Shown: positions 1 through 8,115, counted from the stretch's first letter. The stretch: 64,000 bases of DNA from Crocinitomicaceae bacterium (GCA_028689775.1 JAQVCM010000010.1:62001-126000); one strand, 5' to 3'. The notes: a model not told the origin generated them from the sequence alone. A program made the numbers and translations.

Positions 1-222
1 GAGAAAAAAGAAGAAAATATATAGAAAATAAATGAATCCTTTTCCAAATTCCATGCTGTAAATTTCCTCAGTGAAAAAAGCAAAATGTCCGGTTACATTG
101 GTTGTCAGTTTATGTACAGCTAAAAAACCTGCCACATTCACCATTCCAGCAACAAAAGAGAGTAGAGTTGCAATTCGGATGTTGTGTTTGGTGGTTCTTG
201 ATTTTCCGCTGTGTTTAAACAT
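1..222 (-). CDS. DUF1275 (YoaK-like) membrane protein, N-terminal part
   Basis: This gene runs off the left edge; only its first 74 codons are present, starting with the ATG at 222-220 on the minus strand. The protein begins MFKHSGKSRTTKHNIRIA, followed by a hydrophobic stretch (LLSFVAGMVNVAGFLAV) and the motif TTNVTGHFAFF. This order, a small basic N-terminus, a helix with G-x-V-N and then an NVTGH segment, is typical of the DUF1275/YoaK family of inner-membrane proteins of unknown transport function. A second hydrophobic segment (FIYFLYIFFFFL) begins where the window ends. The gene starts 11 nt after the stop of the secreted protein at 234-989 on the same strand, so the two are probably co-transcribed. 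Family assignment is fairly secure; function is unknown. Confidence 0.75.
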   Translation of the reverse strand, partial: MFKHSGKSRTTKHNIRIATLLSFVAGMVNVAGFLAVHKLTTNVTGHFAFFTEEIYSMEFGKGFIYFLYIFFFFL

Positions 223-233
223 GGATTTTGGAT

Positions 234-989
234 TTAATGATGATCAATTCCATCAAAATAAATCTCAGAGATGACTGTATTTTGAAATTTCAGTCCTTTG
301 TACACTTCTAAAATTTCAAATTTCAAAGTCCAATCTTTTGCATTTTTTAAATTCGTTCTGTCTGCAAAACCAATCGCGTCAAATTTAAAGGACTGCGTTC
401 CTCGAATGTCTTTTAAGTTTAAAATTGCAATAACTTCATCGTTGTAAGATATTTTTAGCTTTTTGACACGAGCATTGTTTTTGTATGTTTCTTCGTTAAG
501 TACAGCGCCATTTACCACTTTGATTTCCGTAATTCGTGGAGAAGCACCTTCAAATGTGTACAGTAAATATTCGCCAATTCCGTATCCAGCTACGCCTTCC
601 GCCCAAGCGTATTCGTAATTCAGATCGTGTGCATTTTCTGGATAATATTCATTTTCACCCTGTGCTACAAGAAAACTAGATGCAGATACTTCTTTTGGTC
701 CGCCAGCACAATACCAACTGCAACCGCCACCAATGATGTCCCAATAACTTTCTTCGGTTTCCACCTGATTATCTAGAAGCGCTTGTTCTTCTTTGCTTAA
801 GTCAGCATATTTCAAACCAGTCTTTAGTTTCTCCCAGATTTTTTCTAAAACTACTTTATCAGCGTGGTATAATTTTTCATCTTCTTGATTCAAAGCTAAC
901 AACTCAATGGAATCTGGTTGACGTTCTTTTACTTGTGAAAATCCCCAAGAGATGAATGAAGCGAATAGAATGGATACGAGAAAATTCAT
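234..989 (-). CDS. secreted protein with NADase-type glycan-binding domain
   Basis: A 251-aa exported protein. The ATG at 989 is preferred over the one at 1019 because it gives a clean signal peptide (MNFLVSILFASFISWGFSQ) and because the earlier ATG lies inside a -7-like promoter word (1017-1024). After a charged helical stretch of about 70 residues comes a cysteine pair (GGGCSWYCAGG) and then LNYEYAWAEGVAGYGIGEY, which resembles the NADase-type glycan-binding (discoidin-like) domain common in Bacteroidota surface proteins. That fold predicts carbohydrate binding in the periplasm or at the surface. No sorting domain or lipobox is visible. It sits 11 nt upstream of the DUF1275 gene. The domain call is from motif memory and moderately sure; the ligand is unknown. 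Confidence 0.65.
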   Translation of the reverse strand: MNFLVSILFASFISWGFSQVKERQPDSIELLALNQEDEKLYHADKVVLEKIWEKLKTGLKYADLSKEEQALLDNQVETEESYWDIIGGGCSWYCAGGPKEVSASSFLVAQGENEYYPENAHDLNYEYAWAEGVAGYGIGEYLLYTFEGASPRITEIKVVNGAVLNEETYKNNARVKKLKISYNDEVIAILNLKDIRGTQSFKFDAIGFADRTNLKNAKDWTLKFEILEVYKGLKFQNTVISEIYFDGIDHH

Positions 990-1016
990 ATGTGATTTTT
1001 TAACATTAAATACACA

Positions 1017-1024
1017 CAAACATA
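1017..1024 (-). promoter_or_regulatory. -7 promoter element (TATGTTTG)
   Basis: Read on the minus strand this is TATGTTTG, matching the Bacteroidota -7 consensus TAnnTTTG. It lies 27 nt before the chosen ATG at 989. No good -33 TTG is present at the right distance, so the call rests on the -7 element alone. Confidence 0.4.
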
Positions 1025-1381
1025 CGATTAATTAAGCAATCGTATTGAATGCTTCATCGAATTATTTTACTACAAAAAGGGAATCTCGTCTGAAAAAAAG
1101 GTGAAAAGCTTCATGAAATTTAGAAAATAAAATCAAGTACAATAATGAATACTTAGAAGTGGGGCCAAGCTTCATTTTTACTTCCGACAAATGAGCGATA
1201 ACAAGGTATTTCTTTCCAAAAATCTTGATTTTCAAACTCATCACAATAAAATAAATCCTTGTTTTTTTTTCGATTAAAATCAATATTTAAAAGTTAAATA
1301 TAAAAAAGTTGTTTTTATAATTAATTAAGCCTAGTATTGCATCAGTGCACTACTCAATTATTAATAGTAACTACAAAAAAA
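1025..1381. other. intergenic stretch, AT-rich
   Basis: About 360 bases separate the minus-strand glycan-binding gene from the plus-strand genes. I find no convincing gene. A 73-codon minus-strand reading (1062-1283) has no recognisable domain or signal peptide and was not accepted. The only supported signal is the promoter candidate at 1309-1339. Confidence 0.6.
1309..1339 (+). promoter_or_regulatory. candidate promoter TTG-N20-TAGTATTG
   Basis: A TTG at 1309-1311 is followed after 20 nt by TAGTATTG at 1332-1339, one mismatch from TAnnTTTG. Transcription would start near 1346, giving a leader of about 35 nt before the ATG at 1382 and about 125 nt before the ATG at 1471. Confidence 0.45.
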
Positions 1382-1474
1382 ATGAAAAAACTAATTTTAA
1401 CAGGTTGCGTAACTCTGCTTGGAGTATTCGTTTCCGCACAATTTAGTTTACATCTAAAACACCACAACTTATGA
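1382..1474 (+). CDS. orphan signal-peptide ORF, 30 codons
   Basis: A short ORF starting MKKLILTGCVTLLGVFVSAQ encodes a textbook export signal ending in the Bacteroidota cleavage style (S-A-Q), then only ten more residues (FSLHLKHHNL). Its stop overlaps the next start as ATGA (1471-1474), so the downstream T9SS gene could be translationally coupled. The next protein has its own signal peptide, so this is either a genuine small leader peptide or the 5' stump of a lost secreted-protein gene joined to a new neighbour. I favour the stump reading because such signal peptides normally head long surface proteins. Confidence that the ORF is translated is modest. Confidence 0.4.
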   Translation: MKKLILTGCVTLLGVFVSAQFSLHLKHHNL

Positions 1475-3054
1475 AAGTTCTACTCATTTTTAGCTTCTCC
1501 CTATTCAACTTTATCAGCTTCAGCCAAACTCAAACTATATATAATCAAAAATCTTTTGGAACGACAGGGTTTATTATTAAACAGACGGTCACCAAGCTTA
1601 ATGATGGAAACTTCATTCTTGCATGCGGTTCTGAATCAGGAGTTTCTGGCGATAAAGATTCTCCATCGTACGGAGGAGGTGATGTTTGGATCATGAAAAT
1701 CAGCCCAAACCAGGATATTATATGGCAAAAATCTTTTGGTGGAACAGGGTATGAAACACCGTCAGCAGTTTTAGAAACACCCGAAGGAGATCTTTTAATC
1801 GGAGGAACTTCAAATTCACCCATTTCAGGCAACCTGACTTCAGGAAATCAGGGAGGAAATGATTATTGGTTGATAAAACTTAAGGCAGATGGCGAAATCA
1901 TTTGGCAAAACAATTATGGAGGTGCGGACAGTGATCAATTAGAGGCTATGTCGCTTGTTTCTCCAACAAAATATGTGGTTTCTGGAACTTCACTATCAAA
2001 TATCTCAGGAGATAAAACAGAAAATAATTATGGATTATCTAATTATTGGGTTGTCATGATCGATTCTTCAGGAACTTTAATTTGGGACAAAACCTTGGGA
2101 GGAGATTATATTGAAACGAATACAAACATTTCATTTATCCCCCAAAGTAACACCATCTTAGTTATTGGAAATAGCGCTTCCGATATTTCTGGCAACAAAT
2201 CAACTGCATATTACGGTAATGGAGATGCTTGGTTAGTTGAGCTCGATTTGAATGGCAACATCCTGAATCAAAAAGCATTTGGAGGTACATATTCTGATTA
2301 TTTGAGCGGAATTACAATCAGTCCACAAAATGAAATTTATTTAATTGGTGCTTCTGATTCACCCATTTCGGGAACTAAAACGGCAGAATTGATTGGAGGT
2401 CTTGATTTGTGGGTTTTTAAACTGGATGATAATTTGAACGTTATGTGGGAAGGAACTTATGGTGGAACTGAGAGTGAAGGCAATGCAAGAAATATCTTGT
2501 TTACAAACGACGATCAAATGATCCATTATGGTAGTTCTATATCCGGAATTTCTGGACATAAAACTGAGAGTTCTCGCGGAGCTTATGATTTTTGGATGAT
2601 CTCTACCGATTTGAATGGAAACGTAAATTGGGACAAAACAATAGGCGGTTCTCAATCAGAAGGTTTAGCTTATATGTATGAAGAAAGTGATAATACCTAC
2701 CATCTTTTTGGCATTTCAGAATCTGGCATTTCAGGAAACAAAACCGTTCCCATTTTGGGCATTAACAGTTTTTGGACCTTAAAACTTTCTACCACTTTGG
2801 GTGTGGATGTAGTAGATGCCGATGGGTTTAAAATTTATCCTAATCCAGCAGATCAGGTTTTAAACATGGAGATGCCTATTGCAAGCAAGGAGTCTATTCA
2901 GATTGTGGACATAACTGGAAAAGTGGTCTCAGAATTTGAAGGAGAAAGCACCGTGCTAAATCACGACATTCGCTTTTTAAACAACGGCATGTATCACTTG
3001 GTTTTTAATCAAAATGGAAGAAAGATTAGCAAAAAGTTTGTTGTTCAGCGGTAA
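1471..3054 (+). CDS. secreted seven-repeat protein with T9SS type A sorting domain
   Basis: A 527-aa exported protein. Residues 1-19 are a signal peptide (ends FNFISFSQ). The mature part has seven repeats of roughly 62 residues. Each opens with a K-x-[FLY]-GG-like box, continues through a GG-S-x-SGISG-x-K type loop, and closes with a D-x-W-x-x-K-L-x-x-G-x-I-x-W box. Seven such repeats suggest a seven-bladed beta-propeller, although repeat number alone does not prove the fold. The last 75 residues hold IYPNPADQVL and end KKFVVQR, a type A T9SS sorting domain that directs export through the outer membrane. No catalytic motif was seen. Probable surface or secreted binding protein. Confidence 0.8.
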   Translation: MKVLLIFSFSLFNFISFSQTQTIYNQKSFGTTGFIIKQTVTKLNDGNFILACGSESGVSGDKDSPSYGGGDVWIMKISPNQDIIWQKSFGGTGYETPSAVLETPEGDLLIGGTSNSPISGNLTSGNQGGNDYWLIKLKADGEIIWQNNYGGADSDQLEAMSLVSPTKYVVSGTSLSNISGDKTENNYGLSNYWVVMIDSSGTLIWDKTLGGDYIETNTNISFIPQSNTILVIGNSASDISGNKSTAYYGNGDAWLVELDLNGNILNQKAFGGTYSDYLSGITISPQNEIYLIGASDSPISGTKTAELIGGLDLWVFKLDDNLNVMWEGTYGGTESEGNARNILFTNDDQMIHYGSSISGISGHKTESSRGAYDFWMISTDLNGNVNWDKTIGGSQSEGLAYMYEESDNTYHLFGISESGISGNKTVPILGINSFWTLKLSTTLGVDVVDADGFKIYPNPADQVLNMEMPIASKESIQIVDITGKVVSEFEGESTVLNHDIRFLNNGMYHLVFNQNGRKISKKFVVQR

Positions 3055-3105
3055 CATCGTTTTCAAATTACAGATAAATAATTTGGTGAAACGTATTTTT
3101 AATAA

Positions 3106-3228
3106 TTCTTTTCAGTTCCCAATAAGCCAGAAGTTGCAGCACTACAAGCACTCAAAAGCAAACTGATAGCAGAAATAAATTCTACTAAAAAAGGGAGTTG
3201 TAATCAAACAACTCCCTTTTACCTAACC
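3106..3228 (+). pseudogene. possible C-terminal coding remnant
   Basis: Between the T9SS gene stop and the hairpin, one frame stays open from 3106 to a stop at 3226-3228. It reads like a charged helical protein tail (KPEVAALQALKSKLIAEINS). There is no start codon and a double stop lies just upstream at 3100-3105. The hairpin at 3187-3222 overlaps its end. I do not recognise the parent protein. It may be a chance reading. Confidence 0.25.
3187..3222. terminator. bidirectional terminator between convergent genes
   Basis: A perfect 12-bp stem, AAAAGGGAGTTG (3189-3200) against CAACTCCCTTTT (3209-3220), with an 8-nt loop. T runs follow on both strands. It lies between the convergent genes ending at 3054 (+) and 3247 (-) and can serve both. 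Confidence 0.85.
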
Positions 3229-3246
3229 TAACTTACTAAAACAAAC

Positions 3247-5181
3247 TTATTTTTGTATCACAAATTTCTCTGAATATTGTTGATTATTTGAAAGTTCACA
3301 CCAAAGGAAATAAACTCCATTTTTCAAATTTTCTGTATTGATTACATGCTCAAGAGATTGGTTCAAGTGAACCTCTTTTTGATCGATGATCTTTCCCGTA
3401 ATATCTAAAATTCTGTATTTTACTTGATCTGTCGGATTTGAGAATGAAACAGAAACTTTGTCAGAAGCTGGATTCGGATAAACTCCGATTTGTTTCTCAG
3501 CTTTGTTGATTTCATTTGTGTTCAATAAATAACCAACCGTAAATCTTTCTACTAATTGACAACCAAAGTCACCACTAAACGATTTGACAGACCCTAAGTT
3601 TGCCATTTTCACGAATTGAATCGTTCCTGTTCCACCTGCAGAATTTGCCCACCAAGAAATTCCATCACATCCGTCGTCATCCATTACAAATGTGTAGCAA
3701 CCCATCGGTAGATTAACGGTATCCATGTACGTAGTTTCATTGGCGTTGTTCAAACGACTTGCTACCACTGTTCCAGTACCGTCTAAAATTTTCCAACCTG
3801 TTTGATTGAATGGATAGTTTAAATTGCTGGTAGATTTATTTGTTAAGAATTTGATTCTAAATTGACTTGGGTATTCCTTAACGTGTGTAAAGTTCGTTTT
3901 GTACGTGTCGTTAAAGACATTTTCATCAGCACCTTGACCGTTTACGTCAATCACTTTCACCATGAATTTATTGGATTCATTTCCAGAGAAAAGTGCGGTA
4001 TTACTTCCTAAGTCAACAATTTCTTCTTGATTAAACGCTAAGTTTCCTGTCCAATTAAAAGTGTATGGAGGACCTCCAACTAACTGATATTGAATTGTAG
4101 CAGAAGTCATTGCAGTAGAACCAACATTTTTGATTTTAATCATTGGGTTATCACAAATTCCATTCGCACGGTTGTGATTTGGATCGTTGTTTGGAGAAAT
4201 AACATCTTCAATTGAAGCATCTACTGCATGGTTGATTGCACCATACGTTATTAATTGAGAAGCAATGTTGTATCCGCCTGCGTTTGATGGATTTGGAGAG
4301 GTGTATGCTTGAAAATCCATGTCGGCTGAAAATTGAGTTCCTGCTGATGTAATGGTTTTCAAGTCGTGATAAAAAGGATAAACCTCTTCACCTGGACACC
4401 AGTTTGCTCGGTCATAAACCCATGTACCAGTTTGGAAATCGATGTTATTGAAACCACAATCATCTTTCCACAATTGTTTTTGTTCTACTAAATTACCATT
4501 AATTTTTTGTTGGTAATATTTGCTACAAAACTCACCACAACCAGTTGCATCAGAACCGTGACCAGAAATGATATTTTTAATTGCCGCAGAAACTGCTGGA
4601 GCATTATACGTATAGTTTTTGGCAATCAATCGGTCTTCAATTGGATCTGATGTGTTACCATACGCGTAGTAACCATCGTAAATATTTTGAACTTCCAATG
4701 CGTTTTGTGCCGGTGTTCCTTCAATGTATTCTATTTTTAAAGTCAAAGAGAAACCCCAAGAATAACCTTCATATACATAACGCATTCCAAGGTTGCCTTT
4801 TAAGATGGACGAATAATCTGTGACGTCAATAACGTAATCGTGTGTACGTGTCAAAGCCCAGTTTCCTGCGTAAGGAGTAATCACACGACCTAATTTTACT
4901 GTGTCACCATTTGCTGGCATCGCGTAAACGGATGTTCCGTAATCCCATTGACCACAATATTGAGATCCTGGTGCACATTTATACCTTCCTAGAATGTAGT
5001 GCATTCTAATTTTTCGATAATTGGTTGTTGTGGATGGAAGAACTGCAGTCGTGTCAAAATTACCGTAAGCTTCAATTTTTCGGTTTTCAAATACAGTTAC
5101 CCAAGTTGTATCGCCAGGAGCAGCATAAACTGAACCTTGAACCAAGATAAAAAGTAATAAAAGTTTTAGCGTGTTTTTCAT
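3247..5181 (-). CDS. peptide-N-glycosidase F-like secreted protein with T9SS sorting domain
   Basis: A 644-aa exported protein. The ATG at 5181 is chosen because it directly precedes the signal peptide (LKLLLLFILVQGSVYA); in-frame ATGs at 5193 and 5217 would add a hydrophilic extension. The first 350 or so residues match the PNGase F-like region seen in Bacteroidota secreted proteins: MHYILGRYKCAPGSQYCGQW, CGEFCSKYY, CGFNNIDFQTGTW and YDRANWCPGEE. The C-terminus holds a type A T9SS sorting domain (VYPNPASDKVSV, ending KFVIQK). Family members cleave or bind N-glycans outside the cell. I did not map the catalytic acidic residues, so activity is inferred. It is convergent with the gene at 1471. 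Confidence 0.75.
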   Translation of the reverse strand: MKNTLKLLLLFILVQGSVYAAPGDTTWVTVFENRKIEAYGNFDTTAVLPSTTTNYRKIRMHYILGRYKCAPGSQYCGQWDYGTSVYAMPANGDTVKLGRVITPYAGNWALTRTHDYVIDVTDYSSILKGNLGMRYVYEGYSWGFSLTLKIEYIEGTPAQNALEVQNIYDGYYAYGNTSDPIEDRLIAKNYTYNAPAVSAAIKNIISGHGSDATGCGEFCSKYYQQKINGNLVEQKQLWKDDCGFNNIDFQTGTWVYDRANWCPGEEVYPFYHDLKTITSAGTQFSADMDFQAYTSPNPSNAGGYNIASQLITYGAINHAVDASIEDVISPNNDPNHNRANGICDNPMIKIKNVGSTAMTSATIQYQLVGGPPYTFNWTGNLAFNQEEIVDLGSNTALFSGNESNKFMVKVIDVNGQGADENVFNDTYKTNFTHVKEYPSQFRIKFLTNKSTSNLNYPFNQTGWKILDGTGTVVASRLNNANETTYMDTVNLPMGCYTFVMDDDGCDGISWWANSAGGTGTIQFVKMANLGSVKSFSGDFGCQLVERFTVGYLLNTNEINKAEKQIGVYPNPASDKVSVSFSNPTDQVKYRILDITGKIIDQKEVHLNQSLEHVINTENLKNGVYFLWCELSNNQQYSEKFVIQK

Positions 5182-5337
5182 AAGTCTATTCATTGTTTTA
5201 TAAAAGTCTTCGTTCAAAAGTCACTTGCTTAATCATCGGTATTTTCCTCGGACTATTCTTATGGTTTATTTGATACGATTTTAATTTGTTGAGCAAATGT
5301 AAAATTTACAAGTGTAATTTCGCGTAAAAAGACAGGA

Positions 5338-5368
5338 CAAATGTAGGACTACTGATTTTTTGAGTCAA
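5338..5368 (-). promoter_or_regulatory. candidate promoter TTG-N20-TACATTTG
   Basis: On the minus strand, TTG (5368-5366) is followed after 20 nt by TACATTTG (5345-5338), an exact match to the Bacteroidota TTG-N19-21-TAnnTTTG pattern. It would give a leader of about 150 nt for the PNGase F-like gene. A second TACATTTG at 5301-5294 lacks a -33 partner. Confidence 0.5.
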
Positions 5369-5528
5369 TTTTCCGGTTTTTTTCTGAATAATGTGTTTTG
5401 TCGGAAGGTGGTCGGTAAAAGAAGGGGTGTTTTTGATTAATTGGTGTTATTTTGAGGTTTACCCTTAAAATTATAGGGGTGTATTGAAAAAAAATGAAAA
5501 ATTTTAGTGTTTTTGTTTTGGAATGAAT
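5369..5528. other. intergenic, divergent spacer
   Basis: This is the rest of the 374-base gap between the divergent PNGase F-like gene (start 5181) and glutamine synthetase (start 5556). Apart from promoter words on each strand I see no gene, repeat or hairpin. Confidence 0.6.
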
Positions 5529-5536
5529 TAATTTTG
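5529..5536 (+). promoter_or_regulatory. -7 promoter element (TAATTTTG) of glutamine synthetase
   Basis: TAATTTTG matches TAnnTTTG and ends exactly 19 nt before the ATG at 5556. The same 19-nt spacing occurs at 63078 and 35643. No clear -33 TTG is seen. Confidence 0.45.
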
Positions 5537-5555
5537 CATCAAATTAAATCAATTT

Positions 5556-7739
5556 ATGGCCACAATTCGACAAAATGCGTTTCAAGATGTTCTTAAAAGA
5601 GAACCACAGTATGTAAAGTACGACAGTAACATTTCTGATTTTTTCGGAGAACATGTTTTTCACGCGGAAGTTATGCGCGAGTATCTTCCGGATGGAGCAT
5701 ACAAAATGATGATGGCTGCAATTCAAAGTGGAACTTCTTTGGATCGTTCAATTGCTGATCAAGTTGCTTCTTCTATGAAAGATTGGGCAATTACAAAAGG
5801 TGCTACACATTATACACACTGGTTTCAACCTTTGAATGGAAGTACTGCTGAAAAACACGATGCTTTTTTCAAACCTGTTGGACCAGGAAGAGCGATTGAG
5901 CGTTTTGATGGTGACTTATTAGTACAACAAGAACCAGATGCTTCTTCTTTCCCAAATGGAGGAATTAGAAATACATTTGAAGCAAGAGGTTATTCCGCTT
6001 GGGATCCATCTTCGCCAGCATTTGTAATTGGACGTACTTTATGTATTCCAACGATTTTCGTTTCCTATACCGGAGAATCATTGGATTTCAAAATGCCCTT
6101 AATTAAAGCGTTGAATGCAATTGACCAAGCTGCTGTTGAGGTGTGTCAATATTTTGATAAAAACGTAACGAAAGTAATCGCAACTTTAGGTTGGGAGCAA
6201 GAATACTTTTTGATTGACAAAGCGATGTACAATGCTCGCCCAGATATCATGATGACCGGAAGAGCACTTTTTGGTCAAGCGCCAGCGAAAGGGCAACAAT
6301 TGGAAGATCACTATTTCGGTTCTATTCCAGAAAGAGTGACGGAATTTATGCGTGATTTTGAAATGAAAGCAATTCGTTTGGGAATTCCAGTTACGACCAG
6401 ACACAATGAAGTAGCTCCAAATCAATTTGAATGTGCGCCGATTTTTGAAGAATGTAACTTGGCAAACGATCACAACTTGTTGTTGATGGACTTGATGGAG
6501 AAAATTGCTTTGAAACACAACTTCAAAGTTTTACTTCACGAAAAGCCATTCGCAGGAATGAACGGTTCTGGTAAACACAACAACTGGTCTTTATCTACCA
6601 ATACGGGTGTGAATTTATTAGCTCCAGGAAAAAATCCAAAAACAAATTTACAGTTCCTTACATTTTTCGTGAATACCATTAAAGCTGTTCACGACAATGC
6701 GGATTTATTAAGAGCGTGTATCGCATCTGCAAACAACGATCACCGTTTGGGAGCCAATGAAGCGCCACCGGCAATTATCTCTGCTTTCATCGGAAGTTAC
6801 TTGTCCAATGTTTTGGATGACATCGAATTAAATGTGAAAGATGGGAAAATGAGTCCAGAAGATAAAACGGAATTTAAGATGAACATCGGTAAGATTCCAC
6901 AAATCATCATGGACAATACCGATCGAAATAGAACTTCACCTTTGGCTTTTACTGGTAACAAGTTTGAATTTAGAGCGGTTGGTTCTACAGCAAACTGCGC
7001 AAAACCAATGATCATCATGAATACCATCATGGCGAAACAATTGAAAGATTTCAAAGTAAACGTTGACAAGCGCATCGCGAAAAGTGATTCGAAAGACGAA
7101 GCGATTTTGAAAGAATTGCAACAAATGATCAAGGATTCGAAAAAAATCCGTTTTGAAGGAAATGGATATGGCGAAGAATGGGTTCAAGAAGCAGCAAGAC
7201 GAGGATTGAATAACTTTAAAGATACGCCACGTGCGTTGGATATTTGGGATGACCCACGCGTGATCGCCATGTTTGAAGAATTAGATGTCTTGACGAAGAG
7301 AGAAATCGAAGCGCGAAAAGAAATTGAATTTGAGAATTATATTTACAAATTGCAAATTGAATCACGTGTTATGGGTGATTTAACGCAAAACCACATCATT
7401 CCAGCAGTTATCAATTACCAAAATAGATTGATTGCAAATGTTCAAGGTTTGATGCAGGTTTTGGGCGATGACGGAAAAGAAGCCTCCGCAGCGCAACGTG
7501 AATTGATTACGAAGATTTCGATGCACTTGAATAAAATGAAACACTTGTGTGATGAAATGCTAGATGCACGAAGACGTGTCAATAAAATTGAAGATGCAGA
7601 AGAAAAAGCAGTTGCATATTGCGACGAAGTGAAATGCTACTTTGACGATATTCGTTACCACACCGATAAATTAGAATATTTGGTAGACGATGAATTATGG
7701 CCATTGCCAAAATTGAGAGAAATGTTGTTGACGAAATAA
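5556..7739 (+). CDS. glnN: type III glutamine synthetase (GSIII)
   Basis: A 727-aa enzyme that makes glutamine from glutamate, ammonia and ATP in the cytoplasm. It is the main ammonium-assimilation enzyme in many Bacteroidota. The length (about 700-730 aa) and sequence fit type III rather than the shorter types I and II. Visible hallmarks include the N-terminal block ending in FFGEHVF, the glutamate/metal region GWEQEYFLID, HNEVAPNQFECAP, the NGSGKHNNWS loop and NRTSPLAFTGNKFEFRAVGS near the active site. The long helical C-terminus (from about residue 560) is typical of GSIII. It appears to be a single-gene unit with a -7 element upstream and a terminator downstream. No PII or glutamate synthase gene is nearby. 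Confidence 0.95.
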   Translation: MATIRQNAFQDVLKREPQYVKYDSNISDFFGEHVFHAEVMREYLPDGAYKMMMAAIQSGTSLDRSIADQVASSMKDWAITKGATHYTHWFQPLNGSTAEKHDAFFKPVGPGRAIERFDGDLLVQQEPDASSFPNGGIRNTFEARGYSAWDPSSPAFVIGRTLCIPTIFVSYTGESLDFKMPLIKALNAIDQAAVEVCQYFDKNVTKVIATLGWEQEYFLIDKAMYNARPDIMMTGRALFGQAPAKGQQLEDHYFGSIPERVTEFMRDFEMKAIRLGIPVTTRHNEVAPNQFECAPIFEECNLANDHNLLLMDLMEKIALKHNFKVLLHEKPFAGMNGSGKHNNWSLSTNTGVNLLAPGKNPKTNLQFLTFFVNTIKAVHDNADLLRACIASANNDHRLGANEAPPAIISAFIGSYLSNVLDDIELNVKDGKMSPEDKTEFKMNIGKIPQIIMDNTDRNRTSPLAFTGNKFEFRAVGSTANCAKPMIIMNTIMAKQLKDFKVNVDKRIAKSDSKDEAILKELQQMIKDSKKIRFEGNGYGEEWVQEAARRGLNNFKDTPRALDIWDDPRVIAMFEELDVLTKREIEARKEIEFENYIYKLQIESRVMGDLTQNHIIPAVINYQNRLIANVQGLMQVLGDDGKEASAAQRELITKISMHLNKMKHLCDEMLDARRRVNKIEDAEEKAVAYCDEVKCYFDDIRYHTDKLEYLVDDELWPLPKLREMLLTK

Positions 7740-7762
7740 AGATCGTTTAAAAACAAGCTATC

Positions 7763-7797
7763 AAGCCGGTGTAGATTTTCTGCATCGGCTTTTTTAG
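7763..7797 (+). terminator. terminator after glutamine synthetase
   Basis: AAGCCGGTGTAG (7763-7774) pairs imperfectly with CTGCATCGGCTT (7780-7791), then a T run follows. It lies 24 nt after the glnN stop and immediately before the first mobile mini-element. Confidence 0.8.
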
Positions 7798-7836
7798 TAA
7801 CCTGAGTTCGATGGGATAATCGAACCTAGGTTAGTA
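7795..7836. mobile_element. 32-bp mini-element with 5-bp target duplication
   Basis: The core 7800-7831 is almost two terminal inverted repeats back to back: ACCTGAGTTCGAT (7800-7812) and ATCGAACCTAGGT (7819-7831), 11 of 13 positions complementary. It is flanked by the direct repeat TAGTA at 7795-7799 and 7832-7836, as expected of a target-site duplication. The sequence has the structure produced by deleting the 207-bp element at 7904-8110 between its two internal TTCGAT repeats (7+6+19 = 32 bp); 21 of its last 25 bases match that element's right end. It cannot encode anything. Confidence 0.7.
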
Positions 7837-7862
7837 CCTAAAAACAGTACTTTCCGATTCAA

Positions 7863-7893
7863 TTTGGAAGAGTAATTCATTTGATTATCTTTG
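7863..7893 (+). promoter_or_regulatory. promoter of the AbgT transporter gene (TTTG-N19-TATCTTTG)
   Basis: TTTG at 7863-7866, a 19-nt spacer and TATCTTTG at 7886-7893 match the Bacteroidota consensus exactly. Transcription should begin near 7900, at the left edge of the 207-bp element, so that element would form almost the whole leader of the transporter mRNA. Confidence 0.65.
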
Positions 7894-7898
7894 TTTGC

Positions 7899-8115
7899 TA
7901 TTAACCTGAGTTCGATTGTAAAATTGAGTTTTATATTTCAATGAATGAGTATAATACGAGGAATTTTAAATAAAAAATAGTTGGCTATTTTTATTTAAAA
8001 TGACGAAGTAGGATGCCATTTATTGGAAAGCTGAAAAAAGAGAATTTTTAATATTTTATTATAGGCTTATAATCAGCGATATAAATTCGATGGAATAATC
8101 TAACTCAGGTTATTA
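7899..8115. mobile_element. 207-bp MITE-like element with TIRs and TATTA target duplication
   Basis: The element spans 7904-8110. Its ends are ACCTGAGTTCGATT (7904-7917) and AATCTAACTCAGGT (8097-8110), matching at 13 of 14 positions as inverted repeats. Direct repeats TATTA flank it at 7899-7903 and 8111-8115. Inside is a 17-bp stem with one bulge, 7963-7980 against 7985-8001, loop TTGG. There is no ORF of useful length, so it is non-autonomous; a full-length element supplying transposase would have to be elsewhere. It lies between the promoter at 7863-7893 and the transporter start at 8146. Confidence 0.75.

Noticed and set aside
1062..1283. 73-codon minus-strand ORF in the gap before the seven-repeat gene
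   Set aside because: No domain, signal peptide, promoter or conserved-looking composition; overlaps AT-rich spacer.
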